Of a DNA stretch of 64,000 nt, positions 25,431 through 36,071 are shown in pieces; positions within the stretch are counted from its first letter, which is position 1; each line of letters starts with the position of its first letter. Made by a program: the position numbers and the translations under genes. The stretch is from Helicoverpa zea (taxonomy: Eukaryota; Arthropoda; Insecta; Lepidoptera; Noctuidae): the NCBI RefSeq assembly GCF_022581195.2, contig NC_061473.1, forward strand, positions 10,602,001 to 10,666,000, read 5' to 3'. Below the pieces are notes generated by a model that was given only the letters and a program-made list of their open reading frames with translations, ran no database searches and was not told the origin of the DNA.

Positions 25431-26162
25431 TGTGAAATACCAAAGACCTACTGCTGCAATATATCATCACCCTGCTCAAACAAAATAACTTCGTACCTAC
25501 AAACAAAACCCTAACTCAGTGTACATAGTTGAGAAGTGCAGTAAAAACCACTATGCAGCCTAAAGCCAGACACGATGCATATGAATGAGTTGCAGGCATA
25601 CCGCCGTGGTTGCTAGATAAGTACACGTATGATAATGTCGCACAGTTGTGTAGACTGTAGACTGTGAGTCATGTTGTGTGGTGGGGTAGGTCAGGTTACA
25701 GGTAAAGTTTGTGAGGTTAAAAAAGTATATGGAAGACACGATTTGCTAATATGCGTACAAGGAAATGTGTGAAGAAAAACCTTATAATGTAATCTATCGG
25801 AGTTGGGTCTCTCTGAAGGATGTTTTCCATTGTGAAAGCGTACTGTCTTTTGGGTTTTTGAACTATTATTTTTTTACAATACACATTGTATTTTTATTAA
25901 GCTAGATCAGTTTAGTTTATTTATTATGTAATTAAGTGAAAAAATAAACTTTTAAAGGGTATTCTTACTATCCTTATCACATCTATCAACTATCATCTAT
26001 CAACTATTTTATTGCTGTCTAGTGTTTTGAGAAACCGATTTCTTTTTAAAAAAGTTTATTTCGTATCATAAATGACACATCGCTTTAAGAAAATTCTGTT
26101 GAACAATTGTCTCTTTACAGCGTATTCACACTTTGTCTTAAATCTGTCCCTCAGACCACGAG
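25431..26162. other. Gene-free stretch
   Basis: No gene or repeat recognised. Confidence 0.4.
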
Positions 26163-26292
26163 CCTACGAAGCGAACGTCGCCTGAAAAACCCAACGATAA
26201 GTCCGCTGTACACATACCTGTACTGATAACAGCGAACTTCAAACTTGCGTGTTACGAATCATCACTTGACATTTTCTGTATGACTTCATAAT

Positions 26293-26363
26293 GTACGTCA
26301 ACGTACCAAAAATGCAGGTACTCACGAACTATATAATATATGGCTTGTAGTAATTAAATCAGT
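26293..26363 (+). promoter_or_regulatory. Core promoter of gene A
   Basis: TATATAATATA starts at 26330, and an arthropod initiator TCAGT has its A at 26361, placing TATA at -31. Upstream, 26293-26306 is a 14-bp dyad (GTACGTCAACGTAC) that includes TACGTCA. Dyad, TATA and initiator are all preserved in gene B. Confidence 0.65.
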
Positions 26364-26431
26364 TCGAATTCACTCGCTCTAACCATCAGTGAAAGGAAAT
26401 ATAAGTCAAGTCCTTAATAATAATACAAAAA

Positions 26432-26863
26432 ATGGAGGTGAAAACTGCGTTGATCCTGATATTCGTGAGTGCTGTCGCCGCGAGGTATAGACCAACTCAT
26501 GAACATATCGAGGATACAGTGTCGAGGAACACAATAACTGCTGTTGAAGACAAAACAACTGAAGCCGTGCCAACAGAGATCAATGTTGATGAAGAAACAC
26601 TAAACTATGAAGATGTGAGTAAACATGAAGCTACGGTTGAACTTACTACTCCATCGGTGGAATTGTTGGCAAATGAAGAAAATCATGAAGCCAAGGATAT
26701 TGAAGATAACGTGAATTTAGAACAGGCACCAATTGATATGATAACAGAGAAAACAGATAAACAGCTGGAATACAGAGTAAACTTCGCTGCCGCAGCCTGC
26801 TTGAACGGTGCAATACGAGTAGCGAATAGTACTGCTGGTAGCCCCTGCGTTAAACCGCAATAA
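26432..26863 (+). CDS. Gene A: secreted two-cysteine peptide precursor, ENF/SRP-like
   Basis: 143 residues, uninterrupted. Residues 1-17 (MEVKTALILIFVSAVAA) form a signal peptide. Residues 18-114 are a very acidic, Thr/Glu-rich, cysteine-free propart. Arg115, in LEYR, is the likely processing site, releasing a 28-residue peptide with Cys123 and Cys139 (CLNGAIRV...GSPC). The design (signal, acidic propart, Arg cut, C-terminal peptide with one disulfide and C-x2-G) matches the ENF/growth-blocking and stress-responsive peptide cytokines, which circulate in haemolymph and act on blood cells, growth and behaviour. The loop of 15 residues between cysteines is longer than the usual 10-11. The ATG is the only plausible start and lies 71 nt after the initiator. 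Gene B is its inverted duplicate. The function is inferred from architecture. Confidence 0.75.
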   Translation: MEVKTALILIFVSAVAARYRPTHEHIEDTVSRNTITAVEDKTTEAVPTEINVDEETLNYEDVSKHEATVELTTPSVELLANEENHEAKDIEDNVNLEQAPIDMITEKTDKQLEYRVNFAAAACLNGAIRVANSTAGSPCVKPQ

Positions 26864-27143
26864 ACAAACGAGTAAGCGTGTCATGTTAAGAAGTCTTCGA
26901 AATAGTGCCATAACAAATTGTTGGTTTATCATATACTCCAGTAGACATAAGTTGTGGACATTACTTATTGTAATTTTATTGCAACTAGGCTGCAAAGCTC
27001 ATGTAACACATGCATTTAATGACTTTAAGTTTATATAGAGTTTTACGTTTTACTTAGTTTTTTGTTTGTTTTTTAACTAATACATAATTAAGTACTTTAA
27101 GTTTGTTACATAATATCCCTAATGTTATCGTCAATTGAAACTT

Positions 27144-27149
27144 AATAAA
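27144..27149 (+). terminator. Poly(A) signal of gene A
   Basis: AATAAA about 280 nt after the stop, conserved in gene B at 38670-38675. Confidence 0.6.
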
Positions 27150-27493
27150 TTATTGTACATAGAGTAAAAAAGTCAGTTTTTACATCACATGTTTTCGAAG
27201 AATGAGAACCTACTAGGGTATTTTTTATGATGCAGATTTATGTACACAACAATATTCAAATGTGTACCCTCAGTGGTCAAGTCAGTGGCTGTTTAGTATT
27301 ACCTCCGAGCGCTGGTGTGGTCGTCCTAGCTACCTCCTACCCATTGTCAAGCTGTTTTTAAAGCTTTCTTTTAAGCGTGTTTTTTAGTTTTTTTAACTAT
27401 TATTTTAGAAACCATATAAATTTACTGGGATTTGTTCACATATTATGTTATAAAAAAAAATGGGCTTCGAAAATGCATCCATAAATAATGATT

Positions 27494-27622
27494 AATGTTG
27501 CATCCCAAACCTTGGTATTGTCTCTGCGGCTTAATTAATGTTGCATCCCAAACCTTGGTATTGTCTCTGCGGCTTAATTAATGTTGCATCCCAAACCTTG
27601 GTATTGTCTCTGCGGCTTAATT
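27494..27622 (+). repeat. 43-bp minisatellite, three units
   Basis: Three head-to-tail copies of a 43-bp unit beginning AATGTTGCATCCCAAACCTT, starting at 27494, 27537 and 27580. The copies appear identical, so the expansion is recent. Confidence 0.95.
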
Positions 27623-28029
27623 TACCTAAAACATAAACCATTCAATTTAATAATAATACATTATTATGTAAGCGTAAATTCCCATAGGTAATTGTTTATA
27701 TTAGAATATTCCCCATTCTGTAGTTACAGTACAAAAATAAACAAACAATGTTGTCAACCTATGAAATAGCTACTATCTGACCACAGCAACACTGATATAT
27801 AATTTTGCCTAATTTATAAAGTTCACACCGCCTTTGTTTAACTATAAGGATAAAAATACTTTTTTGTACTTTCCATTATAACCGTAACTTGTTTAATTAG
27901 TGTAGTGATTATTTTATTAGTGAACCGGTAAACCTGCTAGATAAAATTCTACCTAATTTAATGCATTATGGAATGAGTTTTTATTTTTACAAATGATTCA
28001 ATAAACTGGGTATTTTCTGCGGGAAATGT
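27623..28029. other. Gene-free stretch
   Basis: AT-rich, nothing recognised. Confidence 0.4.
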
Positions 28030-28085
28030 TCAAGCTCTCCCGCTATGGGTGCAGCGTGAGGGAGTGTCAGACTCTAAGTACCACA
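28030..28085 (+). mobile_element. Repeat family 3 fragment
   Basis: CTCCCGCTATGGGTGCAGCG followed by GAGGGAGTGTCAGACTC is shared with 51870-52012 and, inverted, 62640-62770. Dispersed retroposon-like family, class not determined. Confidence 0.4.
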
Positions 28086-28086
28086 T

Positions 28087-28262
28087 ACCTACTGCAAAAT
28101 TTTAGTCGACTGCTTGTTGTTTGGGCTCATAAACCAGTATGAAGATAAGTGGTAGTACGCAAATAACAAAGAGCAGGTAACTAGCCGATATCAGACACAC
28201 TGAAATCTTTGATTGGAATAAAGAGTTCCTTTAAAAAATATTTGTTAACCATCGGTTTCTAC
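28087..28262 (+). mobile_element. MITE family 1, copy 2
   Basis: TTTTAGTCGACTG, GGGCTCATAAACCAGTATGA and TAGCCGATATCAGAC match the copies at 688 and 61660. Confidence 0.5.
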
Positions 28263-29019
28263 ATATATGAAGTTCTATAAGGAGTTTTTAAAGTGTAGTG
28301 AGGATCCCGAGAGAGACTTGGCACGCCAGTCGCTTGGCGGGACTCGCCAGTACTTTGGCGCACCACTGCCAGACATATGCCAAACTGCTCTTTAACATCC
28401 AGCAAATCATAATATGTGCATGTATGTGGTTTGGTCGTTTTGCTCATTTTTGCTGTGTTGTTACTGGGATTGAAATATAAAGCGGTTGTGATGATGTAGC
28501 TTTTGGCTGTTTATATGCTGAAATTGTTATTTTGCATATAACTAACACAGTTTACATAACAGTATCTCTCGCTAGCCATTTGATGACAGCACTATTACTT
28601 ACAATATTACACCAAGGCCCAATTTCACCAACAACATACAAGAGTCCGCTTTTCATAAAACAATTTTAATTAAATTTAATTGTTTTCAATGAATAGACGT
28701 TTAGGTTGTCATTGAAACTAGAATACTATGTGACTCCATTTTTTTCCACACACAAAATCGTGGTTCACAATCAAGCTAACATTGTTTCCCCTCACTTTAA
28801 AAACACCAATCATTCGTTAGGCATTATCCCTGTTCCACAAAACTGTACGAAGTCTGGACTCTAAGCTTGTATAGATATCGAACAGCTGATTAGCATGCAG
28901 GACACGACACCAACAGTTTAGTCAGCTTCCACCGTTTATACTGTTTACTTGGCCTTCAAACCTTCTGGAAGCTTTGTCTTTGCCACGTTTAGGAATTTAG
29001 ACAGGACTATTGCTTATTA
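28263..29019. other. Gene-free stretch
   Basis: A GC-rich patch at 28300-28370 contains inverted CGCCAG / TGGCG motifs. No gene supported. Confidence 0.35.
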
Positions 29020-29183
29020 TATGGCTGATAAAAAAGGTGAAGGAAAACATCTTGAGGAAACCTGGACTATGTAGTCTGAAATCACCAACCCGCATTGAGC
29101 AAGCGTGGTGATTAATGCTCAATCCTTCTCCGTGTGAGAGGAGGCCTGTGCCCAGCAGTGGGACGATAAAAAGGCTGTAACAG
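29020..29183 (+). mobile_element. 5'-truncated SINE
   Basis: Body and tail (GGAGGCCTGTGCCCAGCAGT...GGCTGTAACAG) of the same SINE as 36231-36540, flanked by the 11-bp target duplication ATTGCTTATTA (29009-29019, 29184-29194). The tRNA head is missing. Confidence 0.8.
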
Positions 29184-29194
29184 ATTGCTTATTA

Positions 29195-29816
29195 GATAGG
29201 GTATAAATTACAAGAAAATGCCTGTTTTCAATAATATTGGCCCCAATAACTCTTAGGTATCTTAGGTAACTGATTTCTACATGTATCTTATCTATGCCAT
29301 AATTCTGGACTATTGCGTCTTGACGGACCTATTTCCTGCGCGTGGTCAAAAAGTAGCCTGCCTTTGCCTCCAATGTCTATCTATATCACCGTCATTTCGC
29401 AAATTAAAAGCAATATAAACTCACGTTTGCAATCCTATTTACTAGTAGCGAAATCAGCTACAGTAATTGAGGCTGAATTTCCAATAAACGTTGTTTATCT
29501 GTCGTATCTGGTGTGAGCTAGTCAGACATTGTCAGACGTAATGTGTAGCGAGCGCCCGATAATGCTGATCATATGCCGCGGGCGATGCACGATGCAACAT
29601 CATATTATACGTGCTATGTTTGCTGTTTAACGCTGTTCATTTTACTTATAAATGGAATATTATTTTGTAAACGTGAAAGGTTTGCCAAGAGATCGATGGT
29701 TGGTGATTCCCATTATCAGGCGATTAGGTTTATTGAGATTGATCAGAAATTACAATAAATCTAAATTTAAATAAAAAGATTCAGAACACAATCATTAAGC
29801 GATTACTAATTTAAGT
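29195..29816. other. Gene-free stretch
   Basis: No supportable gene. Confidence 0.4.
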
Positions 29817-29826
29817 AGATACATAT

Positions 29827-29950
29827 CATCATCATCATCATCATCATCAGCCTATAGCAGTCCACTGCTGGACATAGGCCTCCCCAAGTGCACGCCACTG
29901 AGATCGATTTTCGGCTGCTCGCATCCAGCTCCTGCCAGCCGTCTTGCGCA
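29827..29950 (-). mobile_element. RTE-type LINE 3'-end fragment
   Basis: A (CAT)n tail followed by CAGTCCACTGCTGGACATAG, GGCCTCC and GAGATCGATTTTCGGCTGCT is the 3' end of an RTE-like LINE in reverse. It is flanked by a 10-bp target duplication AGATACATAT (29817-29826 and 29951-29960). Confidence 0.75.
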
Positions 29951-29960
29951 AGATACATAT

Positions 29961-30250
29961 ATTCTCTGGAATACATGTAAAGTGCACCTTGGACCTAAAG
30001 CTAAAAAATATCAACATCAGACATATTGCACTGACGAGACTCGTGGCTACGTGACAAACGCATATTAATTAATTATAACACATTACAAATTTATAGGTAA
30101 ATAACCCTTATCGCAACTAACGCAATAATTTAATTGGTAAATTAATTATTAACGTAATTGGTGTGATCTCACTGTAAAGATAAAACTACCTAGTGTAGTC
30201 CCAATCGTTTGAGTGAACAAAACTAACATAAAAATCAAAAACTTATTTAT
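29961..30250. other. Gene-free stretch
   Basis: Nothing recognised. Confidence 0.4.
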
Positions 30251-30430
30251 AAAATCAAAATCAAAATCAAAAATCAAAAGTCATTTATTCAAAGTAGGCT
30301 GAAAATCAGCACTTTTCGAACGTCAATACAAAAGACAGCCCCCAAAACGCCCGCCCTTCACCACTTCCTATGTGTTTTTGCTGGGAAGAAGAAGTGGTGG
30401 AACAAACTCCCCAGCAACACAATTATGTCT
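30251..30430 (-). mobile_element. Retroposon 3'-end fragment, family 2, best copy
   Basis: An (AAAATCA)n-type tail is followed by GTCATTTATTCAAAGTAGGC, GCACTTTTCGAACGTCAATA, CACCACTTCCTATGTG and GAACAAACTCCCCAGCAAC. Clearest of four members in the window. Confidence 0.6.
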
Positions 30431-32557
30431 GTATGGTTTGAAGAACCGTATACAAATATTTATTATAGTAAATACATATCTATATGACATAACTATTGTC
30501 CCTGACATAATTACCTGAACGTGACCGATCGCATCGACTCATTGCACCACACTATTGTATTAGCCACGCACCACCGCTGAGGGGAATTATTGTCAAACAA
30601 TACTGCAGTGTTCAATCACTCGTGACAATGATAATCAGATCTGTAGCAGAATGCGCACTGTGTGGCCATCCAATAGCTTTCACAATAGACTCCAATTCAA
30701 TTGCAGTTTAATTAGACTAATTAATAAGCCTGTGATTAATACGTCGGTTTCAGTACAATGGGTTTCTGTTGTTTATTGTTGACGCTGTTTGCATTACAAA
30801 TGTGGTGAGCTTCGTGGCCGCGGCGGGCTTCGCGAGACTTTGTTTGTCTCGGTTTAAACTAGAACAACGTACTCTTCTGGCCTAGAATAGAATAATAATT
30901 CAAGAACTTATAACTCTAATTTTCTTGAGCAGAGAAATTCGACGGCAGCAACAATTTGATTTTTTATTGTCTCGTGAAAAGAATCCTTAATGAGTGTTAT
31001 GTTATGAGTATTTAGGTAAATAAATAGGCATATTTATATCTTTATGTTCGTGTTCCATAGTTAGATAGTTGTATAGACACAAATTGAATTTCTCTTAGTT
31101 ATCAAGTGAGCACAAATTATTAACTCTATAGAAACTAACCAACAAATAGATCTTGCTTGAATCTTGATCTTGCTGAATTATAAAAGTCAAGTCACAATAA
31201 GTCCGAAAATCGTTGTCTTACAATAATTCCTACAGCGACTTTCTGCGAAGAGTTCACCATCTCATCGCAGTGAGTTAACTCGCACAACTTCTCAACAATA
31301 CCTTCAAAAACTAATTTCCTTTCTTTTACACTTTGATGTACGAAATGAAAACGAAAACTTTATCTCAGGGCCACTTGACTAACTTTTTGGATCCGAGATA
31401 GGCAACACCCTGGAGGTACGACGATACGACTCGTTAAAAATAAAATTCGTTTGGGACGACTTAGGCGGAGCCAGGTGACGGAAGGTATTTGTGGACTCGC
31501 GAAAAGGCACTCAGTAGTGTGGAGGAGGAATGTTGCAAACTTGTCAGTTGAAGGAATGCGAGAAGACTGTCTCATTGAGAGATACTAAGTTTAGTCTCAG
31601 CAAATATTGATGAACTCCGCCTGGATTTTCCGCTGAACAGTATTCTTAGAAGCGAAACTTGTGCATGCAGACGGCTCATCTGCAGAACGTAATGATGCAA
31701 TTTCGGAGTTTTAAGTTTCCTAAATCAGGGGTATTATATATTTGACTGCTTTTTGTCTTTCTTTGCGGCATTGTAGCCCTATTAATCAAACGGTTTAATC
31801 GATGCAGTTTTAATGCGTGAAAGCTAGTTTTAGAGTAGTAAATAGGTAGGCACTCAGACATGTTTAATTCAAGTCTAGCAATGTCCAAGGTTTTCAAAGT
31901 AAAAGTATCATAATAATATTAATGTTTGCTTCTTGCGATGGAGTTTTTCCTGAAACGTCAGTTTTCAGGAATTTTGGTATGTATGGCATGATCTTGCAAT
32001 CTGCATAATGACTGCACTTTCGTCATCGATGACACTCGGTGCTGAAACGCTTTCCTGTTCAATTATAATAATTATGCACTTTCGCGGTTTATGTATTTTG
32101 CGGTTGTTTTACAGGTAGGTGTTAGCATAAAAGTAACCGAGCCTTCGTAAGTTGAAAATTTCTCCCGACATCCGAATAATATAAACATTATGCACTAAGT
32201 TCGTTAACTTTCCTTAAGTTTTACATAGTATGTACGTCAAACATGGCGACCTTTTTATCCAATCTCTTCAAAACGTCTTCAAACTCTATCGAACACAGAT
32301 TCTACAGATCATTACGTGGTTATTTCTCTATATTGTTTTTTTTAATTCGGTTTTCAAGAATCAGTCAGTCTTTATAATCGACGGATTCAGTTACGATAAA
32401 TCACTTGTATCTAAATAAAGATAGTAAGTAGCAGGAAGACTTCTGGAGTTAGCTATCTCCTCCTTTATTGGCATTTCTTGCTTCTTACGTCATCTATACC
32501 TAGCAGAACTCCTGTGGTAACTTCTTGTAATCATAAGTGCTGGTGTACTACACTTAC
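30431..32557. other. Gene-free stretch
   Basis: About 2.1 kb with no supportable gene, though it could be intronic if the exon at 32558-32661 is real. Confidence 0.35.
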
Positions 32558-32661
32558 GGAGCGGGGCGAGTGAGGTGCGGGGTGGAGCGGGGGCGGGGCG
32601 CGGCGCAGGCGGGCCAGGGCGCTCAGCAGCCCGTCCGTGGTCACGCCGCCCGTCCCGACAT
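32558..32661 (-). CDS. Candidate isolated internal exon, GC-rich
   Basis: A 104-bp block of very high GC in AT-rich surroundings. On the minus strand it is bounded by an acceptor-like TTTGTTGTAG just before 32661 and a consensus donor GTAAGTG at 32557-32551. One open frame reads V-G-T-G-G-V-T-T-D-G-L-L-S-A-L-A-R-L-R-R and then a Pro/His-rich stretch; it enters with two leading bases (AT) of a split codon and stops at a codon boundary at the donor. A second frame is also open but is a low-complexity Arg/Pro run; the third has a stop. Lepidopteran exons are often GC-rich islands in long introns. I do not recognise the protein, and partner exons are not identified. It may instead be a CpG-rich regulatory block. 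Confidence 0.35.
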
Positions 32662-33727
32662 CTACAACAAACCATACACCAGATTAATTAGCCACTATTA
32701 TTACCAAAGAAAACAGAGTAAATACCATCTTGGAAGACAGTGTTCCAAATAGGCTGAAAAAAGCACATAACGTCAAAATTAGGTACATGAGACAAACCTT
32801 AAAACCCTTTAAGTTCTTACGGGCTTTACCCTGGAAAACCATTTATGTCAAGTTTTTGCCAAACTTAATGGCAACTCGCTCATGTGATCCAGACATACAT
32901 TGGAATCGGTGGAGGAATACTATCCACTCTGAGTGCGACTAAAATGCTGATCGTCATCCTGAAATATGAAGGCCCGACAGTAAATTGCGTTCAACCAAAT
33001 ATGATGTGAAAGTCTAAGCAAACATATGAAAGTAGCCTTAGTAGTTATCAGAATCAGTAAATTACATAAAAGCCATAATTTCCATTAATTATGACACAAA
33101 AAATTATCACTCATAATAAATCTGTACAATAACATTGTAAATTACCTGGTTATTATACAATAATTTAACTTAAACCCGATTACGATAAATGCATGAGGTA
33201 ACAACGCAGTTGTGGTTAGTTTAGCTAATATTCCTGTAAATAACTGTTATCACTGTCTGGCCGGTAGGTTTGTACGTGATCTCGTTCAGGACAGCAGCAA
33301 TCGATGAAAATAATACCTTTTCTGATATTTTAAAGCCCAATAAATAGTTGGGTTGCACTTTGTTACTTTTTGTTTGTAGCCAGTAGACCAGAAGAAATAT
33401 TTCATGTCATGGTGCCGTACAACGGTGAAAGCTCGCCATTAGACCTATTTATCTAATTTGAAATGATTTCAGTGTCTAATAGCCCATAATTTGTTGAGAA
33501 AGGTTATATCATAGGTATCACAGGTTTGTCTGTACCGGCAACCTGTTTCTTTATGTAAGCACCCTAAGGCTATAATTGTCCCTGGGGGCCGGGACAGTCC
33601 CGGGTAATGCTTACTTACTCAACAAGACAAGGAAACTAGACTGTATGAAAGGTTGTTGTGTGGAAAGGTGACGACATGATTTGTAGGCATTTGACGTTAT
33701 TAATTAATAAGCCTTTGATAATGATAG
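32662..33727. other. Gene-free stretch
   Basis: Nothing supported. It would be intron upstream of the candidate exon on the minus strand. Confidence 0.35.
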
Positions 33728-33926
33728 TTTAGATGGTGGTGTGTCGTGTTCAGAGATAAGTAAATAAACCGAATACTAATTAATACACTTTTATTTTCTG
33801 ACTCCAGATCAGAAGGTTGCGTGTTCATATCACGTCGGGGTCACCAATTTAGATGGTGGTGTGTCGTGTTCAGAGATAAGTAAATAAACCGAATACTAAT
33901 TAATACACTTTTATTTTCTGACTCCA
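33728..33926 (-). mobile_element. Aberrant LTR-tRNA(Trp)-LTR retroelement junction
   Basis: Two identical 79-bp segments (33728-33806 and 33848-33926) flank 41 bp. Positions 33797-33846 on the plus strand read as tRNA-Trp nucleotides 27-76: the anticodon arm TCTGACTCCAGATCAGA with anticodon CCA, variable loop, T arm, acceptor strand and terminal CCA. On the minus strand this is LTR, then a primer-binding site (TGGTGACCCCGACGTGAT) that continues far past the usual 18 nt, then LTR again. The 79-bp unit contains AATAAA, so it is probably the R-U5 part. The outer (U3) boundary, right of 33926, is not resolved. See findings. Confidence 0.75.
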
Positions 33927-35822
33927 ATTAGGTTACATACGATTTGGTACAGTCACAATATTTAGTAGCGTGCGTTGGTAGTGCGATATACGGGACAACT
34001 GAGGAGGCGAACACAATGCAAGTACAGTATGAACAATATTGATGCGTCAACAATTAGTGTAGGTCCCGCTACAATAGCATAGCAGTAGTTACAGGAAAAG
34101 ATTTCAGTTTTCAGGAATTGGTGACCAACACCAATATGACCGCAATCAAAGCTCTAAAATATTTTAGTTTAAATATTTCTCGGTAATATTAATATCCACG
34201 GTTTAGTAAGTGTAAAAACCAATTAAATGCATGAAACAAAAATAATTTCATGATTTGTTATTTTAATTTATTTCCCATGGGATCATACAGCACCTTATAT
34301 GCAGTTACTGTGTAAAGGTGTTGGTAATGGTAAAGTTTGTGACCTTGTAAGGGGGAATCTCAGAGTTTTCTGCACCGAATTTGAACATTGTTTTTCCAAG
34401 AAGGAAGTCATGTTATTTTTGTAAGAACTTTAAAAGTAGTATGTAGTAGTTTAAAATATAATAGAAGCTTAATAAACTACTGCTCACCACAGCCTTGATG
34501 AAGCAGAAATCTCATTACATTTTCCTCTAATTAGCTCTATGAAAACTGAATGGAAAACTTGTAGAAACACATGAGAGCTACATGCAATTAACTAGCAAAT
34601 TAGTTTAGCAGTACCCGGCGTGTTGGCAAACGGTTGCAACTCGCGTGTAGGAGCGCCGAGGGCTATTCTCCTAATAAACTTTACAGTTGCGAGTTGCATC
34701 TGTTGGCGAATCAGCTATAAATGAATTTCTGGAATAGACAGTTGATAAGGTGAATGTTGGTTTTGTAATAGAGTGCAGATTAGTTGTATGTAGTTGAAAG
34801 GTAATAACATGCTGCATTGAACTTGTCTGAAAGCTCTCATGAATGTGACGGGCTTTATTAGAAAGTTACTAACTGTGTTTTCTAAGATGTAAACATTTCA
34901 GAAGCTGTAGATTTAAAATATGTTGATCATAATTTGTCTTGAAACCTCAAAAAAAACGAATCTCGTTTACCCGTGGCCTATGTTTACAGATACATTGTTA
35001 CACTGATCGAGTCAGCAAAAACTTTTCGAATTTCCCCTTTCCAAAAGCAGTACAAAAAATGCCAAGGCTCCATTCAATATCAACCAGTTCCAAAATAATA
35101 AAGGAACCCAAAAAAGGCAAACCGCCGTGACGTCACACACGAGCCTCCGCTGACGAACAAACTGCTTCACCCAAAATATGTAAATTATTCTATCACAACT
35201 ACCAATATGAATTCAACCGTATATATAAAAGGGTAAGGTATATATTTCTTTGCGGAAGTGAATGAATAATTTAGGGTTGGGTAAGGTCTTTATTAGACCG
35301 TTTTACTTATATCAAGGTGCCTCGGAAAATGGTCTATTCAGGTGAATCTATTTTGCTACCAATACTTTTATTTAGATAGGAGACTCTTTGTGACCAAGTC
35401 TTGCTTATTTACTAAACTATTAAATAAGAAAGTAGCTCTGTAAGTAAGTCTGTTTGAATTTTCGCGTAAAAACACTGAACTATTTTGGTACACTGATAAT
35501 CTAGAACATAAGAAAAGGCATAGGCATTTTATCCTACTGCAGTAAGAAACCTCTGGACGCGGAAGAAACGGGAGATGTAAGCTACTTACAATATTTTCGT
35601 AAATATGTGCGTAATTATGAGTAATTTAAGGTTTTCCTTAGAAGTTGGCCGTGTTTATTAAAAGCAATTACGTCTTCACTACATAACCGCTCCATGAGTG
35701 TTTCACGTAGTGTAGGTATATTCTGTAATCTTTACCGATCACAAGAAAGCCAAAAGGTCACGTATTTGAGTTTTACGGTTTCTCGAAAAAAGGTAGATAG
35801 CGTTGATTCGGAAATATCATCT
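33927..35822. other. Gene-free stretch, possibly LTR U3 at its left end
   Basis: The first 100-200 bp may be the U3 of the element just described. The rest shows no supportable gene. Confidence 0.35.
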
Positions 35823-36005
35823 CCCGAGCCTTTCCAACCATGTTCGGGGTCGGCTTCCAGTCTAACCGGATGCGGCTGAGTACCAGTGTTTAACAAAGAG
35901 CGACTGCCTGTCTGATCTTCTCAACCTAGTTACCAGGGAACCCTATACCCCTTGGTAAGACTGATTGTCAGACTTACTAACTTCTGACTGCCCGTAACGA
36001 CTACC
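35823..36005 (-). mobile_element. Repeat family 4 copy
   Basis: CGGGGTCGGCTTCCAGTCTA, ACCGGATGCGGCTGAGTACC and CCCCTTGGTAAGACTG are shared with 37791-37925 (inverted), 41496-41590, 41990-42078 plus 45107-45170, 56157-56275, 60652-60765 and 62860-62925. The 37.8-kb copy ends in GATGATGAT, so it is probably a LINE 3' end. Confidence 0.5.
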
Positions 36006-36071
36006 AAGGATGTTCAATGACAGCAGATAAAATATGTATGTGTGACTGCTGCTGATATGCGAAAAAAATTA

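Larger units (their letters stand above)
26163..27354 (+). repeat. Left arm of inverted duplication carrying gene A
   Basis: Corresponds in inverse orientation to 38432-39731. Similarity covers roughly 170 bp upstream of the promoter, the promoter, 5'UTR, CDS and 3'UTR, and beyond the poly(A) signal to CCTCCGAGCGCTGGTGTGGT (27302-27321). Identity is very high from the promoter to codon 108 and in the proximal 3'UTR, and lower and indel-rich at the outer parts. Confidence 0.85.

Noticed and set aside
27494..27622. A CRISPR-like repeat array
   Set aside because: Three head-to-tail units without spacers in an animal genome: a minisatellite.
33797..33846. A tRNA-Trp gene
   Set aside because: Only positions 27-76 are present, the CCA end is included, and the 5' half is replaced by LTR sequence, so it cannot be a functional tRNA gene.
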